NCBI RefSeq assembly: GCF_900115955.1 | Contig: NZ_FOYL01000016.1 | Span: 62,001-126,000 of the forward strand | Reading direction: 5' to 3' | From: Lentzea waywayandensis | Lineage (GTDB): Bacteria; Actinomycetota; Actinomycetes; Mycobacteriales; Pseudonocardiaceae | DNA: 64,000 bases | Shown here: positions 37,004 to 46,109 of the stretch, in pieces | Numbering within the stretch: position 1 is the stretch's first letter | Layout of the letters: every line of letters begins with the position of its first letter | Translations under genes and position numbers: made by a program | Notes under the pieces: generated by a model | What the model was told of the DNA's origin: nothing | The model's input: the letters and a program-made list of their open reading frames with translations, nothing else | The model's database searches: none

Positions 37004-38131
37004 ATGACCCAGACCGCCGATCCGACCTCGTTGGTGCTTCCCGCCGAGCTCAAGCCGTCTGACGGCCGCTTCGGCTGTGGACCGTCCAAGGTGCGTCCCG
37101 AGGCCGTCGCGGCTCTCGCGTCCGAGGGTGCGGCGCTGCTCGGCACGTCCCACCGGCAGAAGCCCGTCAAGAACCTCGTCGGCCGCGTCCGCTCCGGACT
37201 GCGCGAGCTGTTCCAGCTGCCGGACGGCTACGAGGTCGTGCTCGGCAACGGTGGCACCACGGCGTTCTGGGACGCGGCGTCGTTCGGCCTGGTCCGCGAG
37301 GCCGCGCAGCACTTCACCAACGGCGAGTTCTCCTCCAAGTTCGCGAAGGTCACGCAGACCGCGCCGTTCCTGAAGGACTCCCTGGTCACCAAGGCCGAGC
37401 CGGGCACCACGCCCGAGCTGTTCTACGCCGAGGGCGCCGACCTGGTCGGCTGGGCGCAGAACGAGACCTCGACCGGTGTCGCGATGCCCGTCACCCGCAT
37501 CGAGGGCTCCGGCGACGCGCTGATCGCGATCGACGCGACGTCCGCTGCCGGTGGCCTGCCGGTCATGGCCGAGGACTTCGACGTCTACTACTTCGCGCCG
37601 CAGAAGTCGTTCGCCTCGGACGGCGGCCTGTGGCTCGCGCTGATGTCGCCCGCCGCGCTCGCCCGCGTCGAGGAGCTCAAGGACCGCTGGGTGCCGGAGT
37701 TCCTGTCGCTGCCGACCGCGCTCGACAACTCCACGAAGGACCAGACGTACAACACGCCGTCGGTCGCCACGCTCTTCCTGCTGGCGCACCAGATCGACTG
37801 GATCAACGGCAACGGCGGCCTCGACTGGTCCGTCGCGCGCACCAAGGACTCCTCGGACCGCCTGTACGGCTGGGCCGAGAAGACCGCGTACACCACGCCG
37901 TACGTCGAGAAGGCCGCTGACCGCTCGCAGGTCGTCGGCACGATCAACTTCACCGACGACGTCGACGCGGCTGTCGTGGCGAAGGTGTTGCGCGCCAACG
38001 GAATCGTGGACGTCGAGCCGTACCGCAAGCTCGGCAAGAACCAGCTGCGCGTCGCGATGTTCCCGGCCATCGAGCCGAACGACGTCACGATCCTGACCGA
38101 GGCGATCGACTGGGTCGTCGGCCAGCTCTGA
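37004..38131 (+). CDS. serC: Phosphoserine aminotransferase, 375 aa
   Basis: PLP enzyme of serine biosynthesis (3-phosphohydroxypyruvate + glutamate to phosphoserine); also acts in some B6 routes. Seen: DGRFGCGPSKVRPEAV, LLGTSHRQKPVKNLVG, and the PLP Lys in YYFAPQKSFASDGGLW. This is the short actinobacterial SerC type. GGAGG nine bases before ATG 37004. Ends in a strong terminator. In mycobacteria serC lies next to sepH, DUF2537 and a TrmH gene (Rv0881-Rv0884c, from memory); here the same genes are spread over 13 kb. Confidence 0.93.
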   Translation: MTQTADPTSLVLPAELKPSDGRFGCGPSKVRPEAVAALASEGAALLGTSHRQKPVKNLVGRVRSGLRELFQLPDGYEVVLGNGGTTAFWDAASFGLVREAAQHFTNGEFSSKFAKVTQTAPFLKDSLVTKAEPGTTPELFYAEGADLVGWAQNETSTGVAMPVTRIEGSGDALIAIDATSAAGGLPVMAEDFDVYYFAPQKSFASDGGLWLALMSPAALARVEELKDRWVPEFLSLPTALDNSTKDQTYNTPSVATLFLLAHQIDWINGNGGLDWSVARTKDSSDRLYGWAEKTAYTTPYVEKAADRSQVVGTINFTDDVDAAVVAKVLRANGIVDVEPYRKLGKNQLRVAMFPAIEPNDVTILTEAIDWVVGQL

Positions 38132-38151
38132 CTCCCTGACGAAGACAGCAG

Positions 38152-38194
38152 CCTGGGGTGCACCGATGAGTTCTCGGTGCACCCCAGGGCTTTT
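38152..38194 (+). terminator. Intrinsic terminator of serC
   Basis: A perfect 15-bp stem (CCTGGGGTGCACCGA at 38152-38166 and its complement at 38174-38188), a 7-base loop, then GCTTTTC. Strong rho-independent terminator, 21 bases after the stop. Confidence 0.93.
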
Positions 38195-39339
38195 CAGGCA
38201 AGTGCTTCCGTGGGCGACTGACGTGCCGCCCGCACCGCGGGATAGACGCCGGCGATGGCGCCGATGAGGATCGCCGAGCCCACTCCCCCGAGCAGGGCCG
38301 GCCACGGCAGTGCCGCGGGCCATTGCTGACTGATCGAATATCCGGCCGTGACCGCGATTCCCACGATCACACCGACCAGTCCACCAAGACCGGACAGCAA
38401 CACCGACTCGGTGAGGAACTGCCATCTGATCTGCCGCCGGGTCGCCCCGAGCGCCCGCCGCAGACCGATCTCCCTGCGCCGTTCCAGCACCGAGATCACC
38501 ATCGTGTTCGCCACGCCGACGCCACCCACCAACAACGCGACTCCGCCCAAGCCCAGGAACAGCGCGTTGTAGGAACTCTCGGCCAGCTGCTGCGCTTCGA
38601 GCGCCTCGGACGGCCGGGAAACCTTGACCTCGTTGGGCTTCTGCGGGTTCAACGTCGGCCCGAGCAGGTTGCGGACGTTGTCGACCTGATCCGGTGACGT
38701 GCGCACGTAGACCGTGTTCGCGTTGCCCTCGAACCCGAACGCCTCCTTGGCCGCGTCCCAGCCGACCAGCGCGGACCTGTCGATCTCCGGTGCGAGCGGC
38801 AGCGGCCCGAGGATGCCGACCACGGTGAACCACTGCCCGTCGATCCACAGCTGCACACCCGGCTTGTCGATGCCGAGGCGCGAGGCCGCGGTGCCCCCGA
38901 GCACCACCGACTTCTCGCCCGGCAACAGCCACCGGCCCTCGCGGACCTCGGCGCCCAGCACCTTCAACAGGTCCTTCTCCGCCGCCTGCACCTGCAACCC
39001 GAGCGTGTCGCTCGTCGGCACGAGGTCGTTCTTGCGGACGCTCGCGGAGAGCTTGCCGGTGGCACTGGCCGCCGACACCGCGCCGATCCGCTTGGCCATC
39101 GGCACCGCCGTCTCCGGCAGCTTCGCGTCCTGGCCGAAGAAGTCCTGGCCGGGCGCGGCGGTCAGGAGGTTGGTGCCCAGCTTGGACATCTTCTCCTTGA
39201 GAGCCGCCGCACTGGAGGCCGGGATGCCGACGACCGCGACCACCGCGGCGATGCCGATCGCGATGCCCAGTGCGGAGAGCACGGCGCGGATCGGGCGGGT
39301 CCGCATGCCGAAGAACCCGAGGCGGAGGAGGTCGATCAC
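38194..39339 (-). CDS. ABC transporter permease, MacB/FtsX type, 381 aa
   Basis: One membrane segment near the N terminus, an extracytoplasmic MacB-type periplasmic domain (about 45-255), then three C-terminal segments of the FtsX fold (NTMVISVLERRREIGLRRAL, ending YPAVRAARQSPTEALA). Last gene of the operon lipoprotein-adaptor-ATPase-permease. Mechanotransmission exporters of this type move peptides, toxins or lipoproteins, or relay signals. Confidence 0.88.
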   Translation of the reverse strand: MIDLLRLGFFGMRTRPIRAVLSALGIAIGIAAVVAVVGIPASSAAALKEKMSKLGTNLLTAAPGQDFFGQDAKLPETAVPMAKRIGAVSAASATGKLSASVRKNDLVPTSDTLGLQVQAAEKDLLKVLGAEVREGRWLLPGEKSVVLGGTAASRLGIDKPGVQLWIDGQWFTVVGILGPLPLAPEIDRSALVGWDAAKEAFGFEGNANTVYVRTSPDQVDNVRNLLGPTLNPQKPNEVKVSRPSEALEAQQLAESSYNALFLGLGGVALLVGGVGVANTMVISVLERRREIGLRRALGATRRQIRWQFLTESVLLSGLGGLVGVIVGIAVTAGYSISQQWPAALPWPALLGGVGSAILIGAIAGVYPAVRAARQSPTEALA

Positions 39340-39986
39340 ACGATCACTCCGTCCCGCACCTCGACGCGGCGCGGCGCCCAGGCCGCGATGTCCCGGTCGT
39401 GCGTGATCAGCACGATCGTCGTGCCGTCGGAGTTGAGGCTCTCCAACAACTCCAGCACTCCGGCACCGTTCTGCGTGTCGAGGTTCCCGGTCGGCTCGTC
39501 GGCCAGCAGGATCCCCGGCGTGTTCACCACGGCCCGCGCGATCGCGACCCGCTGACGTTCACCACCGGACAGCTCGTGCGGCTTGTGCAGCGCGCGGTGG
39601 ATCAGTCCGACTCTGTCCAAAGCGGACATGGCCAACGCCCGTCGCTTGGAACGCGGCACGCCGGCGTAGACGAGTCCGGAGGCGACGTTCTCGATGGCGG
39701 ACAGCCCGTCGGTGAGGAAGAACTGCTGGAACACGAACCCGATCGTGCGCGCCCGCAGTGCCGACAAGGCGTTGTCGGACAAGGTGGAGATGTCGTTGCC
39801 GTCGATCTCGACCGTGCCCGTCGTGGGCTTGTCGAGCGTGCCCATCAGGTGCAGCAGCGTCGACTTCCCCGAGCCGGACGGTCCCACGATCGCGAGCATC
39901 TCCCCGCCCCCGACGGTCAGGGAGACGTCGCGCAACGCCTGCACACCGCCGGGATACGTCCGGCTCGCGTGGTCGACGGTGATCAC
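39336..39986 (-). CDS. ABC transporter ATP-binding protein, MacB/LolD type, 216 aa
   Basis: Walker A VGPSGSGKSTLLHLMG, signature ELSGGERQRVAIARA, Walker B ILLADEPTGNLD, H-loop ITHDRDIA. Short ATPase typical of LolD/MacB/FtsE systems. Overlaps both neighbours by 4 bases. Confidence 0.93.
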   Translation of the reverse strand: MITVDHASRTYPGGVQALRDVSLTVGGGEMLAIVGPSGSGKSTLLHLMGTLDKPTTGTVEIDGNDISTLSDNALSALRARTIGFVFQQFFLTDGLSAIENVASGLVYAGVPRSKRRALAMSALDRVGLIHRALHKPHELSGGERQRVAIARAVVNTPGILLADEPTGNLDTQNGAGVLELLESLNSDGTTIVLITHDRDIAAWAPRRVEVRDGVIV

Positions 39987-41035
39987 TCGGTGGTCACCAC
40001 CTTCATGCCCTCGCGCAGGCCCTCGCCCTGCACCTCGACCTGGCCCTTGGCGAAGATGCCGACGGTGACCGGGATGGTCTTGCCGTCCTCGGTGACCACG
40101 CCGTAGCCGCCCTCGCTCAACGCGAGCAGCGCGCCGATCGGGACCGCGAGCACGTTCTGCTTCTTCGACACCGTGAAGAGCGCGGTGACGCTGCCGGACT
40201 CGATGCCCTCGACGGCCTTGGGGTCGTCGACGGAGATCGTCAGCACGATCTTCGGCTTCTGGCCCTGGTTCGGGTCGCCGGGGTTGCGGGTGATGCCGGT
40301 GATCGTTCCCGTGGTGGGCTTGCCGCCGGTGATCGACAGCTCGACCTTCTCGCCCTGCTTGGCGAGGCGCTGCTTGGACTGTTCCAGTTCGACGGTCACC
40401 GCGCGTTCGGTGCCGGTGACCTTCATCAGGTCGCCGCCGGCGGGTGCGCCGAGCTGGGCGTTCAGCGAGGAGACGCGGATCGCCCCAGGTTGGACGATCA
40501 CGTCACCGGAGCCGAGCTTTCCGTTCTGCTCCAGGCCGTTGGCCTTCTGCCACTTCTTCAGCGCGGTGGCCGTGTAGTAGGTGAACTTCTCGTCGGGGGC
40601 ACCGAAGTCCTTGAACCCCAGAGCGGCGAGGTTCTCCTCCACCACCTTGACATCGGGTCCGTTCGACATGCCCGACTCGAGGTCGCGGTAGAGCGGCATC
40701 GTGCCGTAGAACAGCGGCACGGGTTTGGCGTCCGAGTGGAACACCGGTTTGCCCTGGTCGATGACAGCGCCCTGGTTCGGCAGTCCCGTGATGGTGCCAC
40801 TTTTCCGGCTGGCCAGCGCTCGTTCCGCGCCGTAACCGAGCTGGCCGGTCACCGACTGCTGGTCGGCCAGGTTCGTCTTCTTGACCTCTGTGGTCTTCGA
40901 CGGGTCGTTCTGCAGCGGTGCGGCGTTGGCCTGGTTGGACGCGATTCTGGTGAGGACGACGACCCCACCGGTGCCGAGCACCACGGCGGCGACGAGCGCG
41001 GCGACGACGATCTTCCTGTTCACGCGGCGCTTCAT
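39983..41035 (-). CDS. Membrane-anchored efflux adaptor with peptidoglycan-binding domain, 350 aa
   Basis: N-terminal anchor (VAALVAAVVLGTGGVVVLT), then a PG_binding_1-like helical domain at about 120-180 (GPDVKVVEENLAALGF, ATALKKWQKANGL) and a beta-barrel part as in HlyD/MacA adaptors toward the C terminus (ending GEGLREGMKVVTTE). In monoderms such proteins couple a MacB permease to the wall. I use ATG 41035, which overlaps the lipoprotein stop by 4 bases. Confidence 0.82.
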   Translation of the reverse strand: MKRRVNRKIVVAALVAAVVLGTGGVVVLTRIASNQANAAPLQNDPSKTTEVKKTNLADQQSVTGQLGYGAERALASRKSGTITGLPNQGAVIDQGKPVFHSDAKPVPLFYGTMPLYRDLESGMSNGPDVKVVEENLAALGFKDFGAPDEKFTYYTATALKKWQKANGLEQNGKLGSGDVIVQPGAIRVSSLNAQLGAPAGGDLMKVTGTERAVTVELEQSKQRLAKQGEKVELSITGGKPTTGTITGITRNPGDPNQGQKPKIVLTISVDDPKAVEGIESGSVTALFTVSKKQNVLAVPIGALLALSEGGYGVVTEDGKTIPVTVGIFAKGQVEVQGEGLREGMKVVTTE

Positions 41036-41520
41036 CCGACCGGCCTCGAGATGGTGAACTCGCCCATGCCGCAGTCCTTCATGTCCTGCTTGACCTTGTC
41101 GTCCTCCAGGTCGGGCAGTTCCTGGACCTCGGCCGTGCCGCCGCCTTCGAACTTCGGGTCCGGCCAGTTGTAACCCTTGTCCCGCATGCACTTCGCCTGT
41201 TGACGCGCCTTGTCCTGCTCTTCCGGCGACGGCGGCTTCATCTCGCCACCGTTGGGCAGGTGCTCCTTGCAGGCCTCGTGGGCGGTCTTCATCTTCTCCT
41301 CGTCGATGGGAGCGCCGTCGCCAGGAGCCTGGATCGCGATGCCCGCGCCGTCCTCGCTCGTCTGCGGGTCCGGAATGTCGACACCGTTGTTCCGCATGCA
41401 CTGGGCGAACTTGAGCATGTCGCCCTTCTCGTCCTTCTGAGCCCCGGCCGGCTGCTCTTTCGACCCGCAGGCGGTGAGCGCCAGGAGCAGGCCCAGCAAC
41501 ACTGCGATGGTGGATTTCAT
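41032..41520 (-). CDS. Lipoprotein with duplicated CMR-(N)-PDP motif, 162 aa
   Basis: Signal peptide with lipobox LTAC (Cys 18). The mature part holds two related units: FAQCMRNNGVDIPDP and AKCMRDKGYNWPDP, about 80 residues apart, plus two further Cys (EACKEH, KDCGMG), so two disulfides are likely. Proteins with this motif commonly accompany MacB-like exporters in actinobacteria (from memory). First gene of the exporter operon, divergent from the two-component system. Role unknown, perhaps a ligand-binding subunit. Confidence 0.8.
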   Translation of the reverse strand: MKSTIAVLLGLLLALTACGSKEQPAGAQKDEKGDMLKFAQCMRNNGVDIPDPQTSEDGAGIAIQAPGDGAPIDEEKMKTAHEACKEHLPNGGEMKPPSPEEQDKARQQAKCMRDKGYNWPDPKFEGGGTAEVQELPDLEDDKVKQDMKDCGMGEFTISRPVG

Positions 41521-41555
41521 GGGGACAGGTCTACGGAGGGCGTCATTCGGCGGCG

Positions 41556-41583
41556 TTAAGCGAAAGGCCTTATCCGGCGCTTA
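41556..41583. promoter_or_regulatory. Regulatory region between exporter operon and two-component system
   Basis: The 89-base divergent gap contains TAAGCG-N15-CGCTTA (41557-41562 and 41578-41583) and TTAA/TTAT steps at 41556, 41570 and 41581. OmpR-type regulators bind direct or inverted repeats spaced 10-11 bases, so this is the likely site of the adjacent response regulator. Confidence 0.45.
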
Positions 41584-41609
41584 TGCCCGTTGCGCGGAAA
41601 ATAGGTGTC

Positions 41610-42269
41610 ATGCGTGTGCTGGTGGTCGAGGACGAACAGCTGCTCGCGGACACGATCGCCGAGGGGTTGCGCAGGTTCTCGATGGCGGTCGACGTCTGTT
41701 ACGACGGCGAAGCGGCGTTGGAGCGGGTAGGGGTGCACGCGTACGACGTCGTGGTGCTCGACCGCGACCTGCCCCTCGTGCACGGTGACGAGGTGTGCAA
41801 GGCGGTGCACGCGACCGGCGGCGAGGCACGGGTGCTGATGCTGACGGCGGCGGCCGATGTGGACGATCGGGTGGCCGGGCTCGGGCTCGGTGCCGACGAC
41901 TACCTGACCAAGCCGTTCGCGTTCGCCGAGCTCGTGGCCCGCGTGCAGGCGCTGGGCCGGCGGGCTCGTCCTGCCTTGCCGCCGGTGCTCGAACGGGCGG
42001 GCGTGACGCTGGACCTGCCGCGGCACCAGGCGTCGCGGGACGGGACGTTCCTGCCTTTGTCTCCCAAGGAGTTCGCCGTGCTGGAAGTGCTGATGCGAGC
42101 GGAGGGCAACGTGGTGAGTCCCGAGGAACTGCTGGAGAAGGCCTGGGACGAGCACGCGGACCCGTTCACCAACGCCGTGCGGGTGGCGGTGATGACGCTG
42201 CGCCGCAAGCTGGGCGCGCCTCAGGTCATCCAGACCGTGCCCGGCGCCGGCTACCGGTTCGGCTCGTGA
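41610..42269 (+). CDS. OmpR/PhoB family response regulator, 219 aa
   Basis: The receiver has VVEDEQLLAD, phospho-Asp in YDVVVLDRDLPLVHGDEV and the Lys in DDYLTKPFAFAELVARV. The winged-helix DNA-binding domain ends VMTLRRKLGAPQVIQTVPGA followed by GYRF. ATG 41610 with AGGTG upstream; an earlier frame start at 41583 was rejected. Overlaps the kinase gene by 4 bases. It probably regulates the divergent MacB-like operon. Confidence 0.93.
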   Translation: MRVLVVEDEQLLADTIAEGLRRFSMAVDVCYDGEAALERVGVHAYDVVVLDRDLPLVHGDEVCKAVHATGGEARVLMLTAAADVDDRVAGLGLGADDYLTKPFAFAELVARVQALGRRARPALPPVLERAGVTLDLPRHQASRDGTFLPLSPKEFAVLEVLMRAEGNVVSPEELLEKAWDEHADPFTNAVRVAVMTLRRKLGAPQVIQTVPGAGYRFGS

Positions 42270-43408
42270 CGCTCCGGACCAGGCTGACGGCCTGGTACGC
42301 CGGGGTGTTCCTGATCGCGGGCATCGCGCTGATCGCGCTCAACTACTGGCTGCTCGCCGAGTGGACGCCGGGCGACGGCGTGGCGATGGCCAGGACGGTG
42401 CCGTCGGAGCTGGTCGACCCGTACTCCGGCTACACGGCGGTCGCGGCGGGGGAGCTTCCGACCGACACCGCGGTGTTCACCGGCGAGCAGATCAAAGCGA
42501 GCACGATGAGCACGGTCCTGTGGCAGTCGATCATCGCGTTGCTGGTGGCCGCGGTGATCGCCGTCTGGCTCGGCTGGGTGGTGGCCGGACGCGTGCTGGC
42601 ACCGTTGCACTCGATCACCACGACCGCGCACCGGCTGGAGGCGGAACGGCTGGACCAGCGCATCGAGCTGGACGGGCCGCCGGACGAGCTCAAGGAGCTC
42701 GCGGACACGTTCGACGGCATGCTCGACCGGCTCGCGTCGTCGTTCGACAGCCAGAAGCGGTTCGTCGCTAACGCCTCGCACGAGCTGCGCACGCCGTTGG
42801 CCGTGCAACGGACGCTGATCGAGGTCGCGATGGCCGACCCGAACGTGACCGACGAGACCCGCAGGCTCGGCACGCACCTGCTCGACACCAACGAGCGCAG
42901 CGAGAAGCTCATCGACGGGCTGCTGCTGCTCGCTCGCAGTGATCGCGGGCTCGCCACGCGTGAGCTGGTGTGGCTGGACGAGGTGATCGACGACGAAATC
43001 GAGTCGTGCGCGGCACTGGCTTCGGAGAAGAACGTCACGTTTGCGGTTCAGACTCGCAGGTATCTGGTGGACGGCGATCCCGTCCTACTTGCCCAGCTCG
43101 TCGGCAACCTGTTGCGCAACGCCGTCCTCTACAACAAGCCGGGCGGCTCCGTGTCGGTCCGGCTTGATCAAGAACTGATCATCACCAACACCGGCCCCAC
43201 CGTGCCTGCCCAGGCAGTACCCGGATTGTTCGAGCCTTTTCGCCGGCTCCGCGACCGCACCGGGACCGCCGGATCGGGCCTCGGCCTGTCGATCGTGCAG
43301 TCCGTGGCGAAGGCTCATCAGGGTTCGGCCAAGGCTCGCCCGAACGGGGGAGGCGGACTGGTGGTCCAGGTGAACCTTCCGGAAACGGGCGTGCGACAGG
43401 CCTCGTGA
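42266..43408 (+). CDS. Sensor histidine kinase (HAMP-HisKA-HATPase), 380 aa
   Basis: Two membrane segments (about 12-32 and 85-110) bracket a short outer domain. Then a HAMP linker, the H box FVANASHELRTPLAVQRTLI, the N box LVGNLLRNAVLYNKPGG and the G box GSGLGLSIVQSVAKAHQGS. GTG 42266 overlaps the regulator stop. Classical two-component partner of the preceding gene, probably sensing envelope stress or an exported substrate. Confidence 0.92.
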   Translation: MTLRTRLTAWYAGVFLIAGIALIALNYWLLAEWTPGDGVAMARTVPSELVDPYSGYTAVAAGELPTDTAVFTGEQIKASTMSTVLWQSIIALLVAAVIAVWLGWVVAGRVLAPLHSITTTAHRLEAERLDQRIELDGPPDELKELADTFDGMLDRLASSFDSQKRFVANASHELRTPLAVQRTLIEVAMADPNVTDETRRLGTHLLDTNERSEKLIDGLLLLARSDRGLATRELVWLDEVIDDEIESCAALASEKNVTFAVQTRRYLVDGDPVLLAQLVGNLLRNAVLYNKPGGSVSVRLDQELIITNTGPTVPAQAVPGLFEPFRRLRDRTGTAGSGLGLSIVQSVAKAHQGSAKARPNGGGGLVVQVNLPETGVRQAS

Positions 43409-43509
43409 ACTGGCAAGATCACGTAGAGATATCGGCGAGTCTCCCACGCAAGGACGGCTCGTTGTCCTAACGTTGTCTGCTGGCGAGGTGCGAATTCAGG
43501 GAGGCCACG

Positions 43510-44451
43510 ATGCGAGCGCTGCGAGTCATCGGGCTCGACGAGGACGGCAAGTCCGTCATCCTCGAGGACCCCGAAAACCGCGGCGAGCGCTTCACGCTCC
43601 CCGCAGACGAGCGCCTTCGGGCTGCCCTGCGCGGTGATCTCGCGCGCCTCGGCCAGATGCAGATCGAATCGGGCGAGGCCCTCATGCGGCCCCGGGAGAT
43701 CCAGGCCCGCATCCGCGCCGGCGAGTCGATCGAGCAGGTCGCGGCCGCAGCCGGCATGCCGACGCACCGCATCGAGCGCTTCGCCTACCCCGTTCTGCTG
43801 GAGCGTTCGCGCACGGCCGACCTGGCCCAGCGCGCGCACCCGGTCCGTGAGGACGGCCCGGACGTGCAGACGCTCGGCGAGGTCGTCGCGCACTCGTTCG
43901 GCCTGCGCGGACACGACCTGTCCGACACCAAGTGGGACGCGTGGCGCGGCGACGACAACCGCTGGATCGTGCAGCTGCAGTGGAAGACCGGTCGCTCGGA
44001 GAACCGCGCGCACTGGGCGTTCCACCCCGGTGCGCAGGGCGGCACGGTGACGGCTCTGGACGACGCCGCCGTCGACCTGATGGACCCGAACCCGAACCGC
44101 ACGCTGCGCACGGTGCGGCCGGTGACGCAGCTGGCACGGCAGGCCCTGGAAACGACCCCGGTCCTTCCCGCGGCCCCCGCGCCCGTTGCCGAGGAGCCCG
44201 CACCCGTGCCGGTTCCCGCTCAGGCGCCCGCCCCCGTGGCGGCACCTGTCGTGGCCGAGAAGCCGGCTCAGGAGAAGCTGCCTGAGCCGGAGCCCGCGCC
44301 TGCCCCGCCTCCACCGCCGGTGAAGACGGAGCAGGAGCCCGCGGCGGAGAAGCCGGTGCGCAAGGACCCTCCTCCGAAGCGGGGGAAGAAGAACCACCCC
44401 ATCGTCCCTTCGTGGGAAGACGTTTTACTGGGCGTGCGGTCGAACCGCTGA
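43510..44451 (+). CDS. sepH: Septation protein SepH, 313 aa
   Basis: The N-terminal DUF3071 domain (about 1-170) starts MRALRVIGLDEDGKSVILED and contains a helix-turn-helix-like part (RIRAGESIEQVAAAAGM). The middle is a long Pro/Ala/Glu-rich linker. The C-terminal conserved box is HPIVPSWEDVLLGVRS. SepH binds FtsZ and promotes its assembly at division sites in Streptomyces and mycobacteria. GGGAGG seven bases upstream of the ATG. The preceding 100 bases hold its promoter. Confidence 0.92.
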   Translation: MRALRVIGLDEDGKSVILEDPENRGERFTLPADERLRAALRGDLARLGQMQIESGEALMRPREIQARIRAGESIEQVAAAAGMPTHRIERFAYPVLLERSRTADLAQRAHPVREDGPDVQTLGEVVAHSFGLRGHDLSDTKWDAWRGDDNRWIVQLQWKTGRSENRAHWAFHPGAQGGTVTALDDAAVDLMDPNPNRTLRTVRPVTQLARQALETTPVLPAAPAPVAEEPAPVPVPAQAPAPVAAPVVAEKPAQEKLPEPEPAPAPPPPPVKTEQEPAAEKPVRKDPPPKRGKKNHPIVPSWEDVLLGVRSNR

Positions 44452-44467
44452 GTGAGACGCTGACACC

Positions 44468-44836
44468 GTGGGACGTCGTGTCGCGCTGGCTGCCGGAGTG
44501 GGTGCACTCCTCGGGCTGGCCTGGTGGGGAATGTTCGAGCTCCTCGCTTCGGGCGCGGTCTGCTCGAAGGACGACTGGGGCTGTCTCGGCGCCTTCGTGA
44601 TCGCCACTCCGGTGTTCGCGGTGGCCGGGGCGGTCGTGGGTGGGATCGCACTGCGTTCGCTGAGCGTGTCGCGGGCATGGCTGGTGGCCGTGCCCGCGAC
44701 CCTCATGGCGGTGGTCGCGATGATCCTGTTGCTGGGGACGACCTTTCTGGCCTTCGCCGTGTTCGCCGCGCTGTACGCGTTGATCGCCGTGCTCACGAAC
44801 CCTCCGCGCGGTGAAGGTGCTGTGGAGGGTTCGTGA
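44468..44836 (+). CDS. Small membrane protein, 122 aa
   Basis: Four hydrophobic segments with little in between and a Cys pair (VCSKDDWGC) in the first outer loop. GTG start 17 bases after sepH. Not recognised. The next two small genes have a similar build, so the three may be a local family. The last codons lie within an inverted repeat (ACGAACCCTCC at 44795-44805 with its complement at 44824-44834) that may slow or end transcription. Confidence 0.6.
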   Translation: MGRRVALAAGVGALLGLAWWGMFELLASGAVCSKDDWGCLGAFVIATPVFAVAGAVVGGIALRSLSVSRAWLVAVPATLMAVVAMILLLGTTFLAFAVFAALYALIAVLTNPPRGEGAVEGS

Positions 44837-44878
44837 AGATCGGGCTTTCGCGGGCCTTGATCGGGTAGCTCTGGGCGC

Positions 44879-45298
44879 ATGTTGTCGCGCACGGCTCTGG
44901 GGGCCGTTGTCGGAACGGTCGTCGGCGCCGGATTTCTGCTGACCCTGGAAACGCTCACGAGGTACTGCAACGGCGGGCCTGGGCGCACCGGCTGTGGTGC
45001 CGGGTTCCCGCTGACCGTCGGGCCTGTCTTCGCGTTCTGGATGATCGTGGCCGCGGTGCTGATCCACGTGGGGTTCCGGGTGATGCGAGCAGAACGCGGC
45101 TGGTGGGCGGCGGGGGCCGGAAGCGGGTTGTGGTTCCTGCTGTTCCTGGCGGTCATCTACGTCAGGATCTTCCGCCTGGACATGTATCAGGAAGACGCGC
45201 ATCGGTTCATGGCGACCATGTATGTGATCGTTCCGTGCGTTGCCTACGCACTCGCGGGAGCGCTCACCGGGTTCAAACTGTCATCTTCGCGACGGTAG
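44879..45298 (+). CDS. Small membrane protein, 139 aa
   Basis: Four hydrophobic segments; the first loop has Cys residues (YCNGGPGRTGCG), as in the preceding protein. Starts 43 bases after it. ATG 44879 has a poor ribosome site. Function unknown. Confidence 0.6.
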   Translation: MLSRTALGAVVGTVVGAGFLLTLETLTRYCNGGPGRTGCGAGFPLTVGPVFAFWMIVAAVLIHVGFRVMRAERGWWAAGAGSGLWFLLFLAVIYVRIFRLDMYQEDAHRFMATMYVIVPCVAYALAGALTGFKLSSSRR

Positions 45299-45351
45299 GA
45301 GCCTGCGCCAACGCCTTGGCTCGCGTGGTGACGCTGGTTACGGTGGGTGGC

Positions 45352-45771
45352 GTGACAGAGCAGAGCACCGCGGGCAAGACGGGCAGGACGGGACGCCGGC
45401 TGTTGTTCCGGGTCGTCCTGTCGATGGCCGTCGGCGCCGGGCTGGTGCTCGGGTGGACGTGGGCGTACGAGTCGGGCTTCCTCAAGTCGTGGCTCGACAG
45501 CACGTCGATGTCGGCGTTCCTGCTGCTCGTGCTGATCGGGTTGCCACTCGCGCTCGTGTCGTCGCTGGTGCTGGCCGGGCCGATCCTGTGGGTCTTCGGG
45601 GTGCGGCCGGTGTGGCCGATCATCCTGCTCGGGCCGATCGTGCTGGGCGTCGGGCTCTACTTCAAGGTGCACGAACCCGTCATCGGGTGGTTCGCCAACC
45701 GGCACCACGCCGAGGCGTTGCTCGCGGCCGTCGCCTACGGGCTGGTCGGCCTGTTCACCTTCAGGAAGTGA
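45352..45771 (+). CDS. Small membrane protein, 139 aa
   Basis: After a basic head (GKTGRTGRRLLFR), four hydrophobic segments. GTG 45352 preferred; a GTG at 45328 would add eight residues. Converges on the next gene with an 11-base overlap. Function unknown. Confidence 0.6.
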   Translation: MTEQSTAGKTGRTGRRLLFRVVLSMAVGAGLVLGWTWAYESGFLKSWLDSTSMSAFLLLVLIGLPLALVSSLVLAGPILWVFGVRPVWPIILLGPIVLGVGLYFKVHEPVIGWFANRHHAEALLAAVAYGLVGLFTFRK

Positions 45772-45994
45772 CCGGTACCTGGTCCAGCAGGTTCAGGTCC
45801 CAGCCCTCGCGTTCGCACCAGTCCTCGGCGTCCTCGCGGGAGACGAGCATCGCGTGTCTCGGGCGGGGACCGGCCAGGTGATCCCAGCCGTCCGGGGCGA
45901 GGACGTAGTTCATTCCGTCGAGTGAGGCGATGAGCCGTCCGTGTGGAAACGCCATCGTCTGCTCGGTCCGCAGAAACCGCGTCATGGTGGTCAT
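45761..45994 (-). CDS. Hypothetical protein, 77 aa
   Basis: Short soluble protein with Trp/Asp-rich C-terminal half (GMNYVLAPDGWDHLAG, REDAEDWCEREGWDL). No known motif. AGGG upstream of ATG 45994. Coding supported by codon-position GC and a plausible fold, but no homologue recognised. Confidence 0.55.
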   Translation of the reverse strand: MTTMTRFLRTEQTMAFPHGRLIASLDGMNYVLAPDGWDHLAGPRPRHAMLVSREDAEDWCEREGWDLNLLDQVPVTS

Positions 45995-46109
45995 CGTGCC
46001 CTTGACCTCGACCTAAGTCGAGCCTGCACCCTCCGGTGGGGAGAAAAACCGGATGCTGAAGACGGGTCTGACTTCGTACTTTGGAGACGACCTGGAGGGG
46101 GCTCATCGC

